Assembly: GCA_964611035.1 (NCBI GenBank)
Contig: CAZSWT010000003.1
Coordinates: forward strand, 1-64,000
Direction: 5' to 3'
Length of the DNA stretch: 64,000 bases
From: B33-G16 sp964611035
GTDB lineage: Bacteria; Desulfobacterota; DSM-4660; Desulfatiglandales; B25-G16
The notes beneath the pieces are model-generated. The model was not told where the DNA came from, did no database searches, and saw only the letters and a program-made list of their open reading frames with translations. Below are positions 44,797-53,602 of this stretch, in pieces; position 1 is the first letter of the stretch, and the number at the start of each line of letters is the position of its first letter. Both the position numbers and the translations under genes were made by a program.

Positions 44797-44824
44797 GCGG
44801 GTTCAAGTCCCGCCTTCGGCACCA
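44797..44824 (+). other. tRNA 3'-end fragment (probable attachment-site scar)
   Basis: GCGGG-TTCAAGT-CCCGC is a perfect T-arm (44797-44813), followed by acceptor strand CTTCGGC, discriminator A and CCA (to 44824). No 5' half is present. The implied acceptor partner GCCGAAG is typical of tRNA-Leu. Such 3' copies arise when a tyrosine-integrase element inserts into a tRNA gene. The intact tRNA would lie to the left, outside the window. No integrase gene is seen nearby. Confidence 0.7.
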
Positions 44825-44848
44825 TTTTAAAAGAAAAATATTTTTCAC

Positions 44849-45106
44849 TCACATCACGTTATAGACAGTCACTATTTCTTCCATATTAGAATTGACAACA
44901 ACGGCCTTAGTTGTGCACTTATCTAATAAATGGATTAAGTGCTTATATTGTTTGATAATTCGGTCTTTATCTTTTTTGTATAGCCTGTATTCTAACGCGT
45001 TACCTGGTTTTCTTATAGAGGTTCCATGTTCTAAAATTATATCGATATAATCTTTTGGAATACCTCTTTGTTGCAATCTTTCGCTTGCATGTCTTGATGT
45101 TTTCAT
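44849..45106 (-). CDS. DUF4258-type small protein
   Basis: 85 residues after an AAGGAGATACC site. SRHASERLQQRGIPKDYIDI, ILEHGTSIRKPGNALEYRLY and the C-terminal TTKAVVVNSNMEEIVTVY match the DUF4258 pattern (xxHAxxRxxQRGIs...I......G........), a family found near TA-like loci and possibly toxic RNases. The biochemical role is unknown. No antitoxin-like partner lies next to it. It is the first gene beyond the tRNA fragment. Confidence 0.75.
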   Translation of the reverse strand: MKTSRHASERLQQRGIPKDYIDIILEHGTSIRKPGNALEYRLYKKDKDRIIKQYKHLIHLLDKCTTKAVVVNSNMEEIVTVYNVM

Positions 45107-45424
45107 AAGGTATCTCCTTTCATTGATTATTTTTATTTAGATCTATCTTATTGAGAACTTATCCTCAAACTTTCCATCGGCATGAATCTCAGCCTTTTAC
45201 ACTAAATAAACCTCGCCAAAATTATTAAAATCCATGTGCCATGTTACTGAATCAGCTTTGAAATTATGTATAAAAGTATATGTAAGATTTTAATTATTTA
45301 TAATAGTGCACTTATGATTCTAATTATATACTAATATATATATAACAACCAATGTCAAGAAAAAATTTTATCAAGAGAAAAAATATTAAAAAATTACTAA
45401 ATATATGGTAACTACCCGGGTTGC

Positions 45425-45585
45425 CAGGTTCAAGGTTCACAGTTCAGGGGTTCAATCCCGATTTTATCGGGAAACCATTGTCCATGCCAAGACTCCTCAA
45501 CCGGCTCATGAAAAACCCGCATTTAACTGTTAATGGTTCAGCAAATAACCATTGAACCCCGATTTATCGGGGAACTTTGAACCTG
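45425..45585. repeat. 161-bp palindromic repeat with CCCGAT..ATCGGG hairpins
   Basis: Ends CAGGTTCAAGGTTC (45425-45438) and GAACTTTGAACCTG (45572-45585) pair with one mismatch. Inside are two perfect hairpins, TCCCGAT-TTT-ATCGGGA (45456-45472) and CCCCGAT-TT-ATCGGGG (45557-45572). The same hairpin module recurs at 57034 and 63477. The rest of 45107-45758 is AT-rich with no gene. Confidence 0.7.
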
Positions 45586-45758
45586 TGTAGGATAGACATG
45601 TTGTAGACCAATAGATCAAAATTTGTGTGGAATCATATTGCAGGTGATAGTTTATATATAAAGAGAGATTTTTTTGCCTATCTCGCATTCTGAGTGTTGG
45701 GAGCCATATCTCTCTCGTGATTTGCATTTCTCTGACTTTTTAGGGTAAGAAAAAGCTT

Positions 45759-46511
45759 ATGAACAGGATAAAAGCTATAGGGTTTGACCTTTTTAATACC
45801 TTGGTCATTGCCAAGCCTCATATTTTAGATGAGGCCATGAGGAGGTTGATCAAAAGCCTTCGGCAAAGCGGTTTCAAACTTGAGAATGAACAATTTAAAG
45901 AAGCCTACCGGGATGCTGCTCTGGAGTTTGTTAAAAAAGCTCAAGAGGATGGTATAGAAACACACAACCGTTTTTGGATAAGCGCAGCACTAAAGAGCCA
46001 GGGATACAATATCTTGCCTGATGATCCCCAAATAGCTATAGCAGTTGACAACTATTTTTCAGACTTTTTTCTACACTGTCATCTTATTCCAGGCACAAAA
46101 GAGATGCTCAGTAGCCTGATGGATGTATACCGTCTCGGGCTACTTACTAATTTCACTCATGGGCCTGCTGCCAGAGAGATCATTGCCAAGTTAGGTCTCA
46201 ACCCTTTTTTTGATGTGGTGCTCATTTCTGGCGAGCTAGGCTTTCGCAAGCCACATCCTTTGGTTTTTCACAAGCTCATTGAGCGCCTGGGGGTTGAAAA
46301 GGATCAAATTCTTTATGTCGGAGATAACCCAGAGCCCGACATTACGGGTGCACAGAAGGCTGGGCTCCAGCCTGTTTTAACTACCTATGTGAGGGATCAA
46401 AATATACAGTCTGTACCGGGTATTTTTTTTCAGGGTGATGAAAAATTGGACTGCAAAGTACCTAAGATCTCTAAGTGGAAAGATTTGTTATCTCTCTTGG
46501 ACAGGGAATGA
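45759..46511 (+). CDS. HAD-family hydrolase (haloacid-dehalogenase-like)
   Basis: 250 residues. HAD motif I FDLFNTLV has the nucleophile Asp10, with Phe12 in place of the usual second Asp. Motif II is LLTNFTHG, motif III the Lys of FRKPHPLVF, and motif IV YVGDNPEPDITGAQKAGL. A helical cap lies at residues 20-90. With a non-acidic +2 residue it resembles L-2-haloacid dehalogenase-like or YjjG-like members rather than typical phosphatases, so the substrate is not predictable. It stands alone, convergent to the ferredoxin gene. Confidence 0.88.
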   Translation: MNRIKAIGFDLFNTLVIAKPHILDEAMRRLIKSLRQSGFKLENEQFKEAYRDAALEFVKKAQEDGIETHNRFWISAALKSQGYNILPDDPQIAIAVDNYFSDFFLHCHLIPGTKEMLSSLMDVYRLGLLTNFTHGPAAREIIAKLGLNPFFDVVLISGELGFRKPHPLVFHKLIERLGVEKDQILYVGDNPEPDITGAQKAGLQPVLTTYVRDQNIQSVPGIFFQGDEKLDCKVPKISKWKDLLSLLDRE

Positions 46512-46538
46512 GCTTTAAGCAAAGAAGGAGAACCCAAT

Positions 46539-47033
46539 TCACTGTTTTCTACATCGCCTTTTTTTTGAAATTATTTGTGTGATTTCATCTGGATCTCCGA
46601 AATAGATGCAATGAGCCAAACACACATTGTCGGCGCAGGCTGGTATAAGTCCCTTATCCACCCTATGATGGCAAAGATTACACTTCTGTGCAATGCCTTT
46701 GTTCATGTCAAAGGCAATGGCATCGTAAGGACATGATTCTATACAAGCCTGACATCCAGTACATTTCTCATAATCTATAACTACAATACCGTCTTCTCTC
46801 TTGCTAATAGCTTTCTCTGGGCAAACCTCTGCACAAGGAGGGTCATCACAGTGTCTGCAAACATTCACCTGAAAAGAGAAATCAAGTTTACCATCGATTA
46901 TCTTGGGGCCAACTTCTGAAACAGAGATTAAATAAACACCATCAGTTGAATTGTTTTCTTGTTTGCATACAACTTCACAGGCCTTGCATCCCCAGCAGGA
47001 CTCATGATCTATAACCAGTGCATATTTTTTCAT
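46539..47033 (-). CDS. 4Fe-4S ferredoxin subunit of the molybdopterin oxidoreductase
   Basis: 164 residues with four cysteine groups: CWGCKACEVVC (Cys13, 16, 19, 23), CRHCDDPPCAEVCP, CTGCQACIESCP, and CNLCHHRVDKG...CADNVCLAHC. This is the DmsB/FdhB/HybA-like electron-transfer subunit with up to four [4Fe-4S] clusters. No signal or membrane segment is present. It follows the catalytic subunit by 15 bp and would carry electrons between it and a soluble or membrane acceptor. Confidence 0.92.
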   Translation of the reverse strand: MKKYALVIDHESCWGCKACEVVCKQENNSTDGVYLISVSEVGPKIIDGKLDFSFQVNVCRHCDDPPCAEVCPEKAISKREDGIVVIDYEKCTGCQACIESCPYDAIAFDMNKGIAQKCNLCHHRVDKGLIPACADNVCLAHCIYFGDPDEITQIISKKRRCRKQ

Positions 47034-47048
47034 GAACTACCCCTTTAG

Positions 47049-49193
47049 TTACTGCTCAAGGTATATCTTGCATAAAAGTGTTCTAACGTTAGTTGCACCC
47101 ACTGCAGGATCACAGCCCTCATAGGCATTATCTGTCAATATGTTAATGTTTGATTCATCCCACCCGTGTCCCGGGTCTTTTCTCTCTGGAAACCACCAGG
47201 CATGCTGTGCCCCAATAACCCTTGGGTCAATGCCTGCAAATATTTTTGCTCGTTGCCTGACCTTGCCACGAGGGGATTCAATAATCACCCAATCTCCTTC
47301 ACGTATGCCTTCTTTGCGTGCAGTTTCAGGGTGAATTTCCACAACTGGTTCCCTGTGAAGCTCTCTTAGCCAGGGCACCTGGCGATTTTCTGAATGAAAA
47401 AATCCGGGAGACCTCATCCCAGTAATAAGGATATATGGGTACTGTTTGTATAATTCTGGCGAGCTTAAAGGGCTTTCAGGGACTTCACGGTATTGAGGAA
47501 GGGGATCGTATCCCCATTTTTTAAGCAATGTTGAATATAGTTCAAACTTATTAGTTGGGGTAGAAAATCCTTTTTTCTTATATTTTTGATATTTTATTTC
47601 CCCTCTTATGTAATCCATCTCGCTGAATTCCTGCCACGTTGTACCCATGGGTTCTAATATGTAATCTAAAGCTCCTTCAAAATTATCCCACCAGTATTCT
47701 CCCTGACCCACTCTGTGAGCAAGGTCATTGAGCATTTCATGATCTGATCGGCACTCTCCCATCTGGATGACCTTTCTCCTCGGCAGGATGTAGCCATGTC
47801 TCTTCCAAAAATCCCCAATGTAGTCCATCTCAAGCCATGTAGCCGCTGGCAAAACAATATCTGCAAGTTCGGCTGTTGGTGTTAAGAAAAAATCAGAAAC
47901 AGCCATGAACTCAACCTTTTCAAGTGCACGGTAAACCTCTTTTGCATTTGCACGAGTCATAACAGGATTTGAGCTGATTAAAAATAGCATTTTTACTGGA
48001 TAGGGCTTCTTTGTAAGAATAGCATCCCACACACATTTAGGATTAATAATTGCAAAATTTCCCGCAAGACGGAAACGATCTGCCCCTAAACGTTTTGCTG
48101 CCTGCTCTTTTGAAAGTTTCTTGTGGGCACCAAATTCTGCCACGGTTCTAACCTTAGGTGCTCTAAATAAGACCTGTCCTCCAGGTACGTCTATATTTCC
48201 AGTTATACCCATAAGGGCCATGAGAGAGCGGTTGTTGTCTGCGCAGTTTATCTGCTGTTCAATGGCCACTCCCCACTGGATTGCTGCAGGTTTAGTAGTT
48301 GCAAATAGTCGTGAAGCTTCCCTGATTTTTTCTTTTGGAACCCAGGTGATCTCTTCTACCTTGTTGAGTGGATATTCATTGATTCGTTTCACAAAGGGCT
48401 CCCATCCATGGACATAATTTTCTACAAATTCCGTATCATAAAGCTCTTCATTGACGATGACATTGAGCATTCCCAGGGCGAGGGCTGTATCTGTTCCTGG
48501 TCGGAGCTGAAGCCAGATATCAGCACGGGCTGCAATACGTGTTAATCTTGGGTCAACGGCAATAAGTTTCGCCCCTTTATCAAGGCTCACTGAGAAAGAT
48601 TCACCCTTATATTCATCAGAGTTACCTATCACCAAATTGTTCCCCCACACCATAATGCACTTTGGATTGTTTTCGTAGTCTACGATAGGATTTGATCCAC
48701 AGGTAATGATACTGGTAGCAATACGAGGGCCGTAGCAGAAATGACCTGCTGTAAGAACATTTGGGGTACCAAGAAGATTGGCAAAGCGATAAATTACCCC
48801 TTCATTTTCCCTTCCTGTTCCATACCCCATTACAATTGATTCTGCCCCAAATTCTTTTTTATACTGCACTATCCGTTCTGCAATGGTATTCAGTGCTTCA
48901 TCCCACGAAATACGCTCCCAATTTCCGCTTGCCTTTGCCCCAACTCTTTTGACAGGATACGTCAATCGATCTGGATGGTAGGCCAATTGAGTGGATGCAA
49001 TTCCTTTGCTGCATAGAGTTCCATGATTTATGGGGCAGTCAGGATCACCAGCAATTTTGACCGCCTTACCATTTTTCGTATAGACCAAAACTCCGCAGCC
49101 ACCATGGCACATTCGACAGTGGCTTTTGACTACAGAATCATACCCATAGGTCTCCATCTCCCTTTTTATATTGGAGTAAGTGAATTCAGTCAT
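47049..49193 (-). CDS. Molybdopterin (DMSO-reductase family) oxidoreductase catalytic subunit
   Basis: 714 residues. A [4Fe-4S] site CRMCHGGC...CSKG uses Cys26, 29, 33 and 61. Bis-MGD-binding segments follow: WDEALNTIAERI, MVWGNNLVIGNSDEYKG, IAVDPRLTRIAARADIWLQLRPGTDTALALGMLN, PAAIQWGVAIEQQINCADNN, and the C-terminal molydop-binding domain ITGMRSPGFFHSENRQVPWL. A Cys in AGHFCYGPR is the likely Mo/W ligand. No Tat signal is seen, so a cytoplasmic enzyme is likely. Substrate is not evident: formate dehydrogenase-like or another oxidoreductase of anaerobes. Confidence 0.92.
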   Translation of the reverse strand: MTEFTYSNIKREMETYGYDSVVKSHCRMCHGGCGVLVYTKNGKAVKIAGDPDCPINHGTLCSKGIASTQLAYHPDRLTYPVKRVGAKASGNWERISWDEALNTIAERIVQYKKEFGAESIVMGYGTGRENEGVIYRFANLLGTPNVLTAGHFCYGPRIATSIITCGSNPIVDYENNPKCIMVWGNNLVIGNSDEYKGESFSVSLDKGAKLIAVDPRLTRIAARADIWLQLRPGTDTALALGMLNVIVNEELYDTEFVENYVHGWEPFVKRINEYPLNKVEEITWVPKEKIREASRLFATTKPAAIQWGVAIEQQINCADNNRSLMALMGITGNIDVPGGQVLFRAPKVRTVAEFGAHKKLSKEQAAKRLGADRFRLAGNFAIINPKCVWDAILTKKPYPVKMLFLISSNPVMTRANAKEVYRALEKVEFMAVSDFFLTPTAELADIVLPAATWLEMDYIGDFWKRHGYILPRRKVIQMGECRSDHEMLNDLAHRVGQGEYWWDNFEGALDYILEPMGTTWQEFSEMDYIRGEIKYQKYKKKGFSTPTNKFELYSTLLKKWGYDPLPQYREVPESPLSSPELYKQYPYILITGMRSPGFFHSENRQVPWLRELHREPVVEIHPETARKEGIREGDWVIIESPRGKVRQRAKIFAGIDPRVIGAQHAWWFPERKDPGHGWDESNINILTDNAYEGCDPAVGATNVRTLLCKIYLEQ

Positions 49194-49342
49194 ATACTGA
49201 CTCCCTTTATCAAGGCTACTTTAAAGTCCAGATGTCTATATAGCTCAAGATCTTAAAATTTTTGTCAAGCCCGCCTTGGCGCGATATGATCATAACAAGC
49301 TATTGTCACTTTATCACTAAGTGAACGGGAGCCATAAAATTT

Positions 49343-49522
49343 AACCCTTGCATGCCAGGCCTGCCCGCCGGACGGCAGGCGGGTCTGGGCCAGGGTTTTT
49401 GCAAAACACTCAGGTGCTAAATATGGGTAAATACTGGATACTGGTTTCCGGATTCTGGATTCTGGATAAAACCAGGAATACTCTTTTATCTATCCAGCAT
49501 CAAGTATCCAGCATCCAGCATC
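49343..49522. repeat. Intergenic palindromes and CCAGCATC/TGGAT repeats
   Basis: A GC-rich palindrome (AACCCT 49343...AGGGTT 49397, with CCCGCC/GGCGGG inside) is followed by TACTGGATACTGG, TTCTGGATTCTGGAT and, after a spacer, ATCCAGCATC copies that form an imperfect inverted repeat of the first part. The remainder of the 49194-49866 gap holds no supportable gene. Confidence 0.55.
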
Positions 49523-49866
49523 GCTTCGGTTCAACAAATGGAATATGACTATGCTAAACTCGTCGGTTTGAGGCGGAGCTTCGCTAGATAAATGCATAAT
49601 TACTTATAATTCCAGGGTTTGTAGCCGATAGTATAGCAGGATTTATGCTATTAATTACAAGAAAAAATAGGGACGTCAAAAAGGGAAGGATAAGAGGACA
49701 TTCGTGTAGAGCATGCATTGCTCATATGTATCTTGGTTACATAATAAAATGCGTTTTCTCCTGATAGGCAGAGCAGAGATTTTTGAAAGCTCAGTTGATG
49801 CAATCTCTGCACGAACGTTTTCCGCTACTGTTTATTCTTTAAGAAGATTCCTGATCCAAAGGTTTT

Positions 49867-50142
49867 TTAGCGGGATCTTTTTGAGGCCTTCAGCGGATTT
49901 ATCTTATTGGTTTCCTTTTTGGTGTTTATCTGTATGTGAGTAGCCATATTGCAGACCCCATTTTTCCATTTGATAGAAGGGTCTAGGAAACTCATACAGT
50001 ATTTTCCGGTAGGATATTCAACGATTCTCTGGCAACCATCACACTGATCAACAATGGGGTGACAGTTACCTCCGTTAAACTGGCATCCTTTTTTGGTCAT
50101 AAAGATGCACTCAAAGCCTGGCCTTAACGTTGTACAAACCAT
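49867..50142 (-). CDS. PxxKW-family cysteine-rich protein
   Basis: 91 residues from the ATG at 50142 (AAAGGAT upstream; the GTG 9 bp earlier is too close to it). Eight cysteines: MVCTTLRPGFECIFMTKKGC, QFNGGNCHPIVDQCDGCQRI, VEYPTGKYCMSFLDPSIKWK, NGVCNMATH. The PSIKW motif defines the PxxKW family, typical of Desulfobacterota. Likely a metal- or Fe-S-binding small protein. Role unknown. The C-terminal 25 residues are basic and low in complexity. Confidence 0.85.
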   Translation of the reverse strand: MVCTTLRPGFECIFMTKKGCQFNGGNCHPIVDQCDGCQRIVEYPTGKYCMSFLDPSIKWKNGVCNMATHIQINTKKETNKINPLKASKRSR

Positions 50143-50350
50143 AATAACCACATCCTTTCTTTATAAATTTTAGATAAGAATTATTCTTATTTTAAAAAAA
50201 TGACTTATAGTTCCTTTAAAAATTAATCGAACAACGAATTGTGCCTTATGCCTTAAGAAATTATTATTGTCAATAAAAAAAGTAAAAAAAGCAAAGTTCG
50301 ATCAAACTCTAATCATGATATTTAATATGTCTACCTTTTGTTTGATTTTT

Positions 50351-51058
50351 TTATTCAAACAGGCCCATCAATCTTTTTAGTCTCTTTATTGCCCTGGGGA
50401 GAATCTCACCAATCTCTTCATTAAATCTCAGGTTTGTGCGATGATCAAAGGGGGTGTCTCCTTTATTAATGATCACCAATTTTGCTCCAGAGCGAAGGGC
50501 CTCCAGAGGCATGTCTGCTGCTGGTGTTACTACCAAGCTTGATCCAACAACCAAAAAAAGGTCACTTTTTCGAGAATGCTCAAAGGAAAGCCTTAGATCT
50601 TTTTCAGGAAGGGACTGCCCAAAATCTACTACACTTGAGACCAATGTGCCTCCACACTGACACATAGTCATGCCAGTGGACTTGTTAACCTTTTTATCGC
50701 ATCTCGTGCACCGAAGTTTGGTCATATTCCCATGAAGCTCAGCCAGCAGATCAGGATTTATCCCTGATTTTAAATGGAGATTATCTACATTTTGAGAGAT
50801 AAGAAATTTTAATTTGCCCATTTTTTGGAGATCAACGATAGCAATGTGGCCGCTATTTGGCTCAACTGAATCCCAAGAGCGGTTCAAAGGTTTTGGAGCA
50901 AGTCCTTTATCTCTCCGGGTCCATAGACCGTCAGGACCTCTGAAATCAGGAAGTCCTGATTCAGTGCTGATTCCAGCGCCAGTAAAAACAACGAGATGTC
51001 TAGATTCATATAACCATTCAGAAAGGATTTGAATTCTTTTTTCAAGATCTTTTTCCAT
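50351..51058 (-). CDS. Sir2-family NAD-dependent deacylase
   Basis: 235 residues. Sirtuin motifs: FTGAGISTESGLPDFRGPDG, LISQNVDNLHLKSG (NAD pocket), LHGNMTKLRCTRC with the catalytic His, a Zn site CTRC...CQCGG in which one Cys pair is spaced unusually (MCQC), VVDFGQSLPEKD, VGSSLVVTPAADMP, IINKGDTPFD. It removes acyl groups from lysine using NAD+. It is the third gene of a minus-strand set yjbQ, TOPRIM/PK-like fusion, sirtuin with short gaps. Confidence 0.93.
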   Translation of the reverse strand: MEKDLEKRIQILSEWLYESRHLVVFTGAGISTESGLPDFRGPDGLWTRRDKGLAPKPLNRSWDSVEPNSGHIAIVDLQKMGKLKFLISQNVDNLHLKSGINPDLLAELHGNMTKLRCTRCDKKVNKSTGMTMCQCGGTLVSSVVDFGQSLPEKDLRLSFEHSRKSDLFLVVGSSLVVTPAADMPLEALRSGAKLVIINKGDTPFDHRTNLRFNEEIGEILPRAIKRLKRLMGLFE

Positions 51059-51121
51059 GGCAAATATTTAGATATTTATATAATACTTCTTTTCTAATCC
51101 CTCCTTTTGAAATTTTGAGGC

Positions 51122-52372
51122 TTAAAAATCTAATGGCTTACAGATGATCTCTTTGACTTTCATGTCAAAGAAATTTTGGGTATGTGCTGGTTTAAGTAGA
51201 AGTGCTGTATCTACTCCAGTTGCTGTTCCACCAATAGAGATAACATCCTCATCTGTTCTGATTAGCCCAGCATCTGTGGCCATTAAGGCCATCTCAATTG
51301 CAACCTTTGTTCCATGACCAAATGTTCGCAAGGTATAGGCAATAACCTCATCTATTTGATAGGTGCCAGTTTTGTTCCTAAATGCCCTTCCTACGCCACC
51401 AAATGCGTGTTGGGCTGTCAAAACAATAGCACCTTTTTCGAGAAGGAGTTTTCTATCTTTTTCTGCGAGTTCTTGATGGTCTGGTTTTTTAAAACCTGTT
51501 ACATGCGTTACAATTATGAGAGAAAAATTATTACCGAATAGATCAAGGGCCTTGAAGGCGGTTTTTCCACTACAACTTGAGACCAAAATCTTATTGATCT
51601 TTAATATTTTGGCTCTTTCAAGAGCAGCTTCAAGGGTTGCCTTTGTGTTGCTTGGGCCAGGGTTTGTAAAATAGCGACAGTTTACAACCTCAAAGGCTTT
51701 ATCTTTTTTTGACCCTTTTGATTCTTTTGGCTCATCTGTTTTATCCTCCTTAGTTAGAAGAGATTTAACAGCCTCCTGACCTTTTTCCACCAAAAGATGA
51801 TTTATGTCCCTGAACTCTTTTGGTAATTTTACAATGTTGGCCTTTGGAAGAATTTCAAGGATCTTTTTTGCAGCCTGCTCACTGCCTTTGCTATTTTTGA
51901 AGCAGATTTTTGTGGTTATATCGGAAAATAGTTGTAGTTGTTTGAATCCTGTCATGCTGGGCAGGGAAACACCTCCCAGATCTGTGCTTAATAGGTCAAG
52001 TATGCCAGACGTAATAATTACATCTCTAAAATTTCTCTCAAGGTTAAAAAGCCCTGTTTCAAGGTCACTATCTTCATGAAAGTATTCTTGGCCCTCTTTT
52101 ACTATTTGACCATTTATTTCGAGGGACTCTGTTGCCAGATACTGAATGCCTACAATCAGAAAACCGCGTACTAAAGGGAAGGCGAGCGCCTTTCTCTCTG
52201 GGGAGTAACCGACTATTTTTTTAGGGAGAAGTTCATTATAAATAATCCCTTTATTTATTTTTTTCTTATCATGTAAATAGCTGACAGCCTTTTCCGCAGC
52301 TTGTTTGTTTTGAAGCATTGTATAAAAAAGTTGATCAAAGTTTTTTTTGACTTTAATTTTATTTGTTTCCAT
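51122..52372 (-). CDS. Degenerate primase/TOPRIM domain fused to a pyruvate-kinase C-terminal-like domain
   Basis: 416 residues. Residues 1-205 resemble the DnaG-type catalytic core: AVSYLHDKKKINKGIIYNEL, KIVGYSPERKALAFPLVRGF, then a TOPRIM-like RDVIITSGILDLLSTDLGGV, KICFKNSKGSEQAAKKILEI, ANIVKLPKEFRDINHLLVEK. The TOPRIM Glu is Ser122 and the DxD is KNS (159-161), so catalysis is unlikely. A charged linker (207-225) leads to residues 226-416, similar to the pyruvate-kinase C-terminal (alpha/beta) domain found alone in some archaea and bacteria (ILVSSCSGKTAFKALDLFGN, TGTYQIDEVIAYTLRTFGHG, GGTATGVDTALLLKPAHTQN). Function unknown. Confidence 0.75.
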   Translation of the reverse strand: METNKIKVKKNFDQLFYTMLQNKQAAEKAVSYLHDKKKINKGIIYNELLPKKIVGYSPERKALAFPLVRGFLIVGIQYLATESLEINGQIVKEGQEYFHEDSDLETGLFNLERNFRDVIITSGILDLLSTDLGGVSLPSMTGFKQLQLFSDITTKICFKNSKGSEQAAKKILEILPKANIVKLPKEFRDINHLLVEKGQEAVKSLLTKEDKTDEPKESKGSKKDKAFEVVNCRYFTNPGPSNTKATLEAALERAKILKINKILVSSCSGKTAFKALDLFGNNFSLIIVTHVTGFKKPDHQELAEKDRKLLLEKGAIVLTAQHAFGGVGRAFRNKTGTYQIDEVIAYTLRTFGHGTKVAIEMALMATDAGLIRTDEDVISIGGTATGVDTALLLKPAHTQNFFDMKVKEIICKPLDF

Positions 52373-52400
52373 TATATTTTTCCTTAATTATACTAAAATA

Positions 52401-52817
52401 TTATTCGCCAATTATTTTTACCAAAACCCTTTTACGTCTGCGACCATCAAATTCACCATAGAATATCTGCTCCCAAGGGCCAAAGTCCATTTTACCGTTA
52501 GTTACGGCAATAACAACCTCTCTTCCCATAATCTGCCTTTTCATATGTGCATCTGCATTATCCTCACCAACATTATGCCTATATTGGGAGACAGGCTCAT
52601 GGGGAGCAAGTTTCTCTAGCCATTTTTCATAGTCGTGATGTAGCCCGGATTCATCGTCATTAATAAATATGCTGGCTGTTATATGCATGGCGTTGCAGAG
52701 AATAAAACCCTCCTTAATCCTGCTTTCTTTAAGACACTCTTCAACTTGGGGGGTGATGTTAACAAATGCCCTCCTCGTGGGCATCTCAAACCAGAGTTCT
52801 TTTCTATAGCTTTTCAT
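52401..52817 (-). CDS. yjbQ: YjbQ family protein (UPF0047)
   Basis: 138 residues after TAGGAGCTATCT. Conserved residues: AFVNITPQVEECLKESRIKE, NAMHITASIFINDDESGLHHDYEKWLEKL, SQYRHNVGEDNADAHMKRQIMG, MDFGPWEQIFYGEFDGRRRKR. The H(I)TASI and GEDNADAHLK motifs are diagnostic. The family has been linked to secondary thiamine-phosphate synthase activity. It is the first gene of a minus-strand set with the TOPRIM/PK-like protein (28-bp gap) and sirtuin. Confidence 0.93.
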   Translation of the reverse strand: MKSYRKELWFEMPTRRAFVNITPQVEECLKESRIKEGFILCNAMHITASIFINDDESGLHHDYEKWLEKLAPHEPVSQYRHNVGEDNADAHMKRQIMGREVVIAVTNGKMDFGPWEQIFYGEFDGRRRKRVLVKIIGE

Positions 52818-52955
52818 AGATAGCTCCTATGTAATGTCGCCGATATGTGACATTTTCTGTAATTTTAAATAAATTATTTGCCTTTTGTACGTAAATGGTC
52901 TCTTAATTGTTTTGTCAAATGAAGACAATAATAAACACTTAAAGGGGAAAAATCT

Positions 52956-53102
52956 ATGTTTTATTTTCCCTTGATTTCAGTGCAGAATGGTGATAAATGC
53001 CTATCGCGTGAGAAAAAAGAAATAGTGTTTTATCCAGATAAAAAAGTTTACGTAATGCCTATTTATAAAGAGAGGTACGATCAAGATAGGAAGCAAAGAT
53101 AG
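52956..53102 (+). CDS. Possible micro-gene, 48 residues
   Basis: ATG preceded by TTAAAGGGGA at a suitable distance. The frame reads MFYFPLISVQNGDKCLSREK, then KEIVFYPDKKVYVMPIYKER, YDQDRKQR. No family known. Inverted copies of AAATGCCTAT (52997 and, reversed, near 53105) overlap the 5' and 3' ends and could be regulatory. Low confidence because of length. Confidence 0.3.
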   Translation: MFYFPLISVQNGDKCLSREKKEIVFYPDKKVYVMPIYKERYDQDRKQR

Positions 53103-53164
53103 CAATAGGCATTTGATCAAAGGGATCTGCAGAAAAGATTATCAATAAAGGAGGAAATCAAGAT

Positions 53165-53602
53165 ATGTCAGTGGATTTTGATAAAGCAATGGATGAAATG
53201 CAGGCGTCTATCATAGAAGATACCCAGAAGATATATTCAGAAAAAATGATTGAAAGATGGCTTAGTCCAACACGTATGGGAGAGATGGAACAACCTCAGG
53301 GATACGGAAAGGTTAAGGGGCCATGCGGGGATACCATAAAGATTTTTCTTAGGATTCATGATGAAAGGATTATTGATGCCAGGTTTGTTGCTGATGGGTG
53401 TGCAACGACTATGGCTGCAGGTTCTATGGCCTGTGAACTTGTGATAGGAAAAGACATCAAGGATGCATTTAAAATAAACAAAGAAGTGATTTTAGAAAGT
53501 TTAGGCGGTCTGCCAGAAGAAAGTTCGCACTGTGTGCTTTTGGCATCGAATACTCTAAAAGAGGCATTGACTGATTACCTTACATCCAAGGATGAACCAT
53601 AG
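53165..53602 (+). CDS. IscU/NifU-N-like iron-sulfur scaffold protein
   Basis: 145 residues after AAAGGAGGAA. The three scaffold cysteines are present: GPCGD (Cys54), DGCATT (Cys79), and SSHC (Cys123), in the order of IscU/NifU-N. The sequence before Cys54 is longer and more polar than IscU. Stand-alone NifU-like proteins of this kind are common in anaerobes and pass [Fe-S] clusters to client proteins. It overlaps the next small gene by 11 bp. Confidence 0.9.
   Translation: MSVDFDKAMDEMQASIIEDTQKIYSEKMIERWLSPTRMGEMEQPQGYGKVKGPCGDTIKIFLRIHDERIIDARFVADGCATTMAAGSMACELVIGKDIKDAFKINKEVILESLGGLPEESSHCVLLASNTLKEALTDYLTSKDEP

Noticed and set aside
50454..50667. Plus-strand frames inside the sirtuin gene
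   Set aside because: They are shadows of the minus-strand sirtuin, which has all family motifs.
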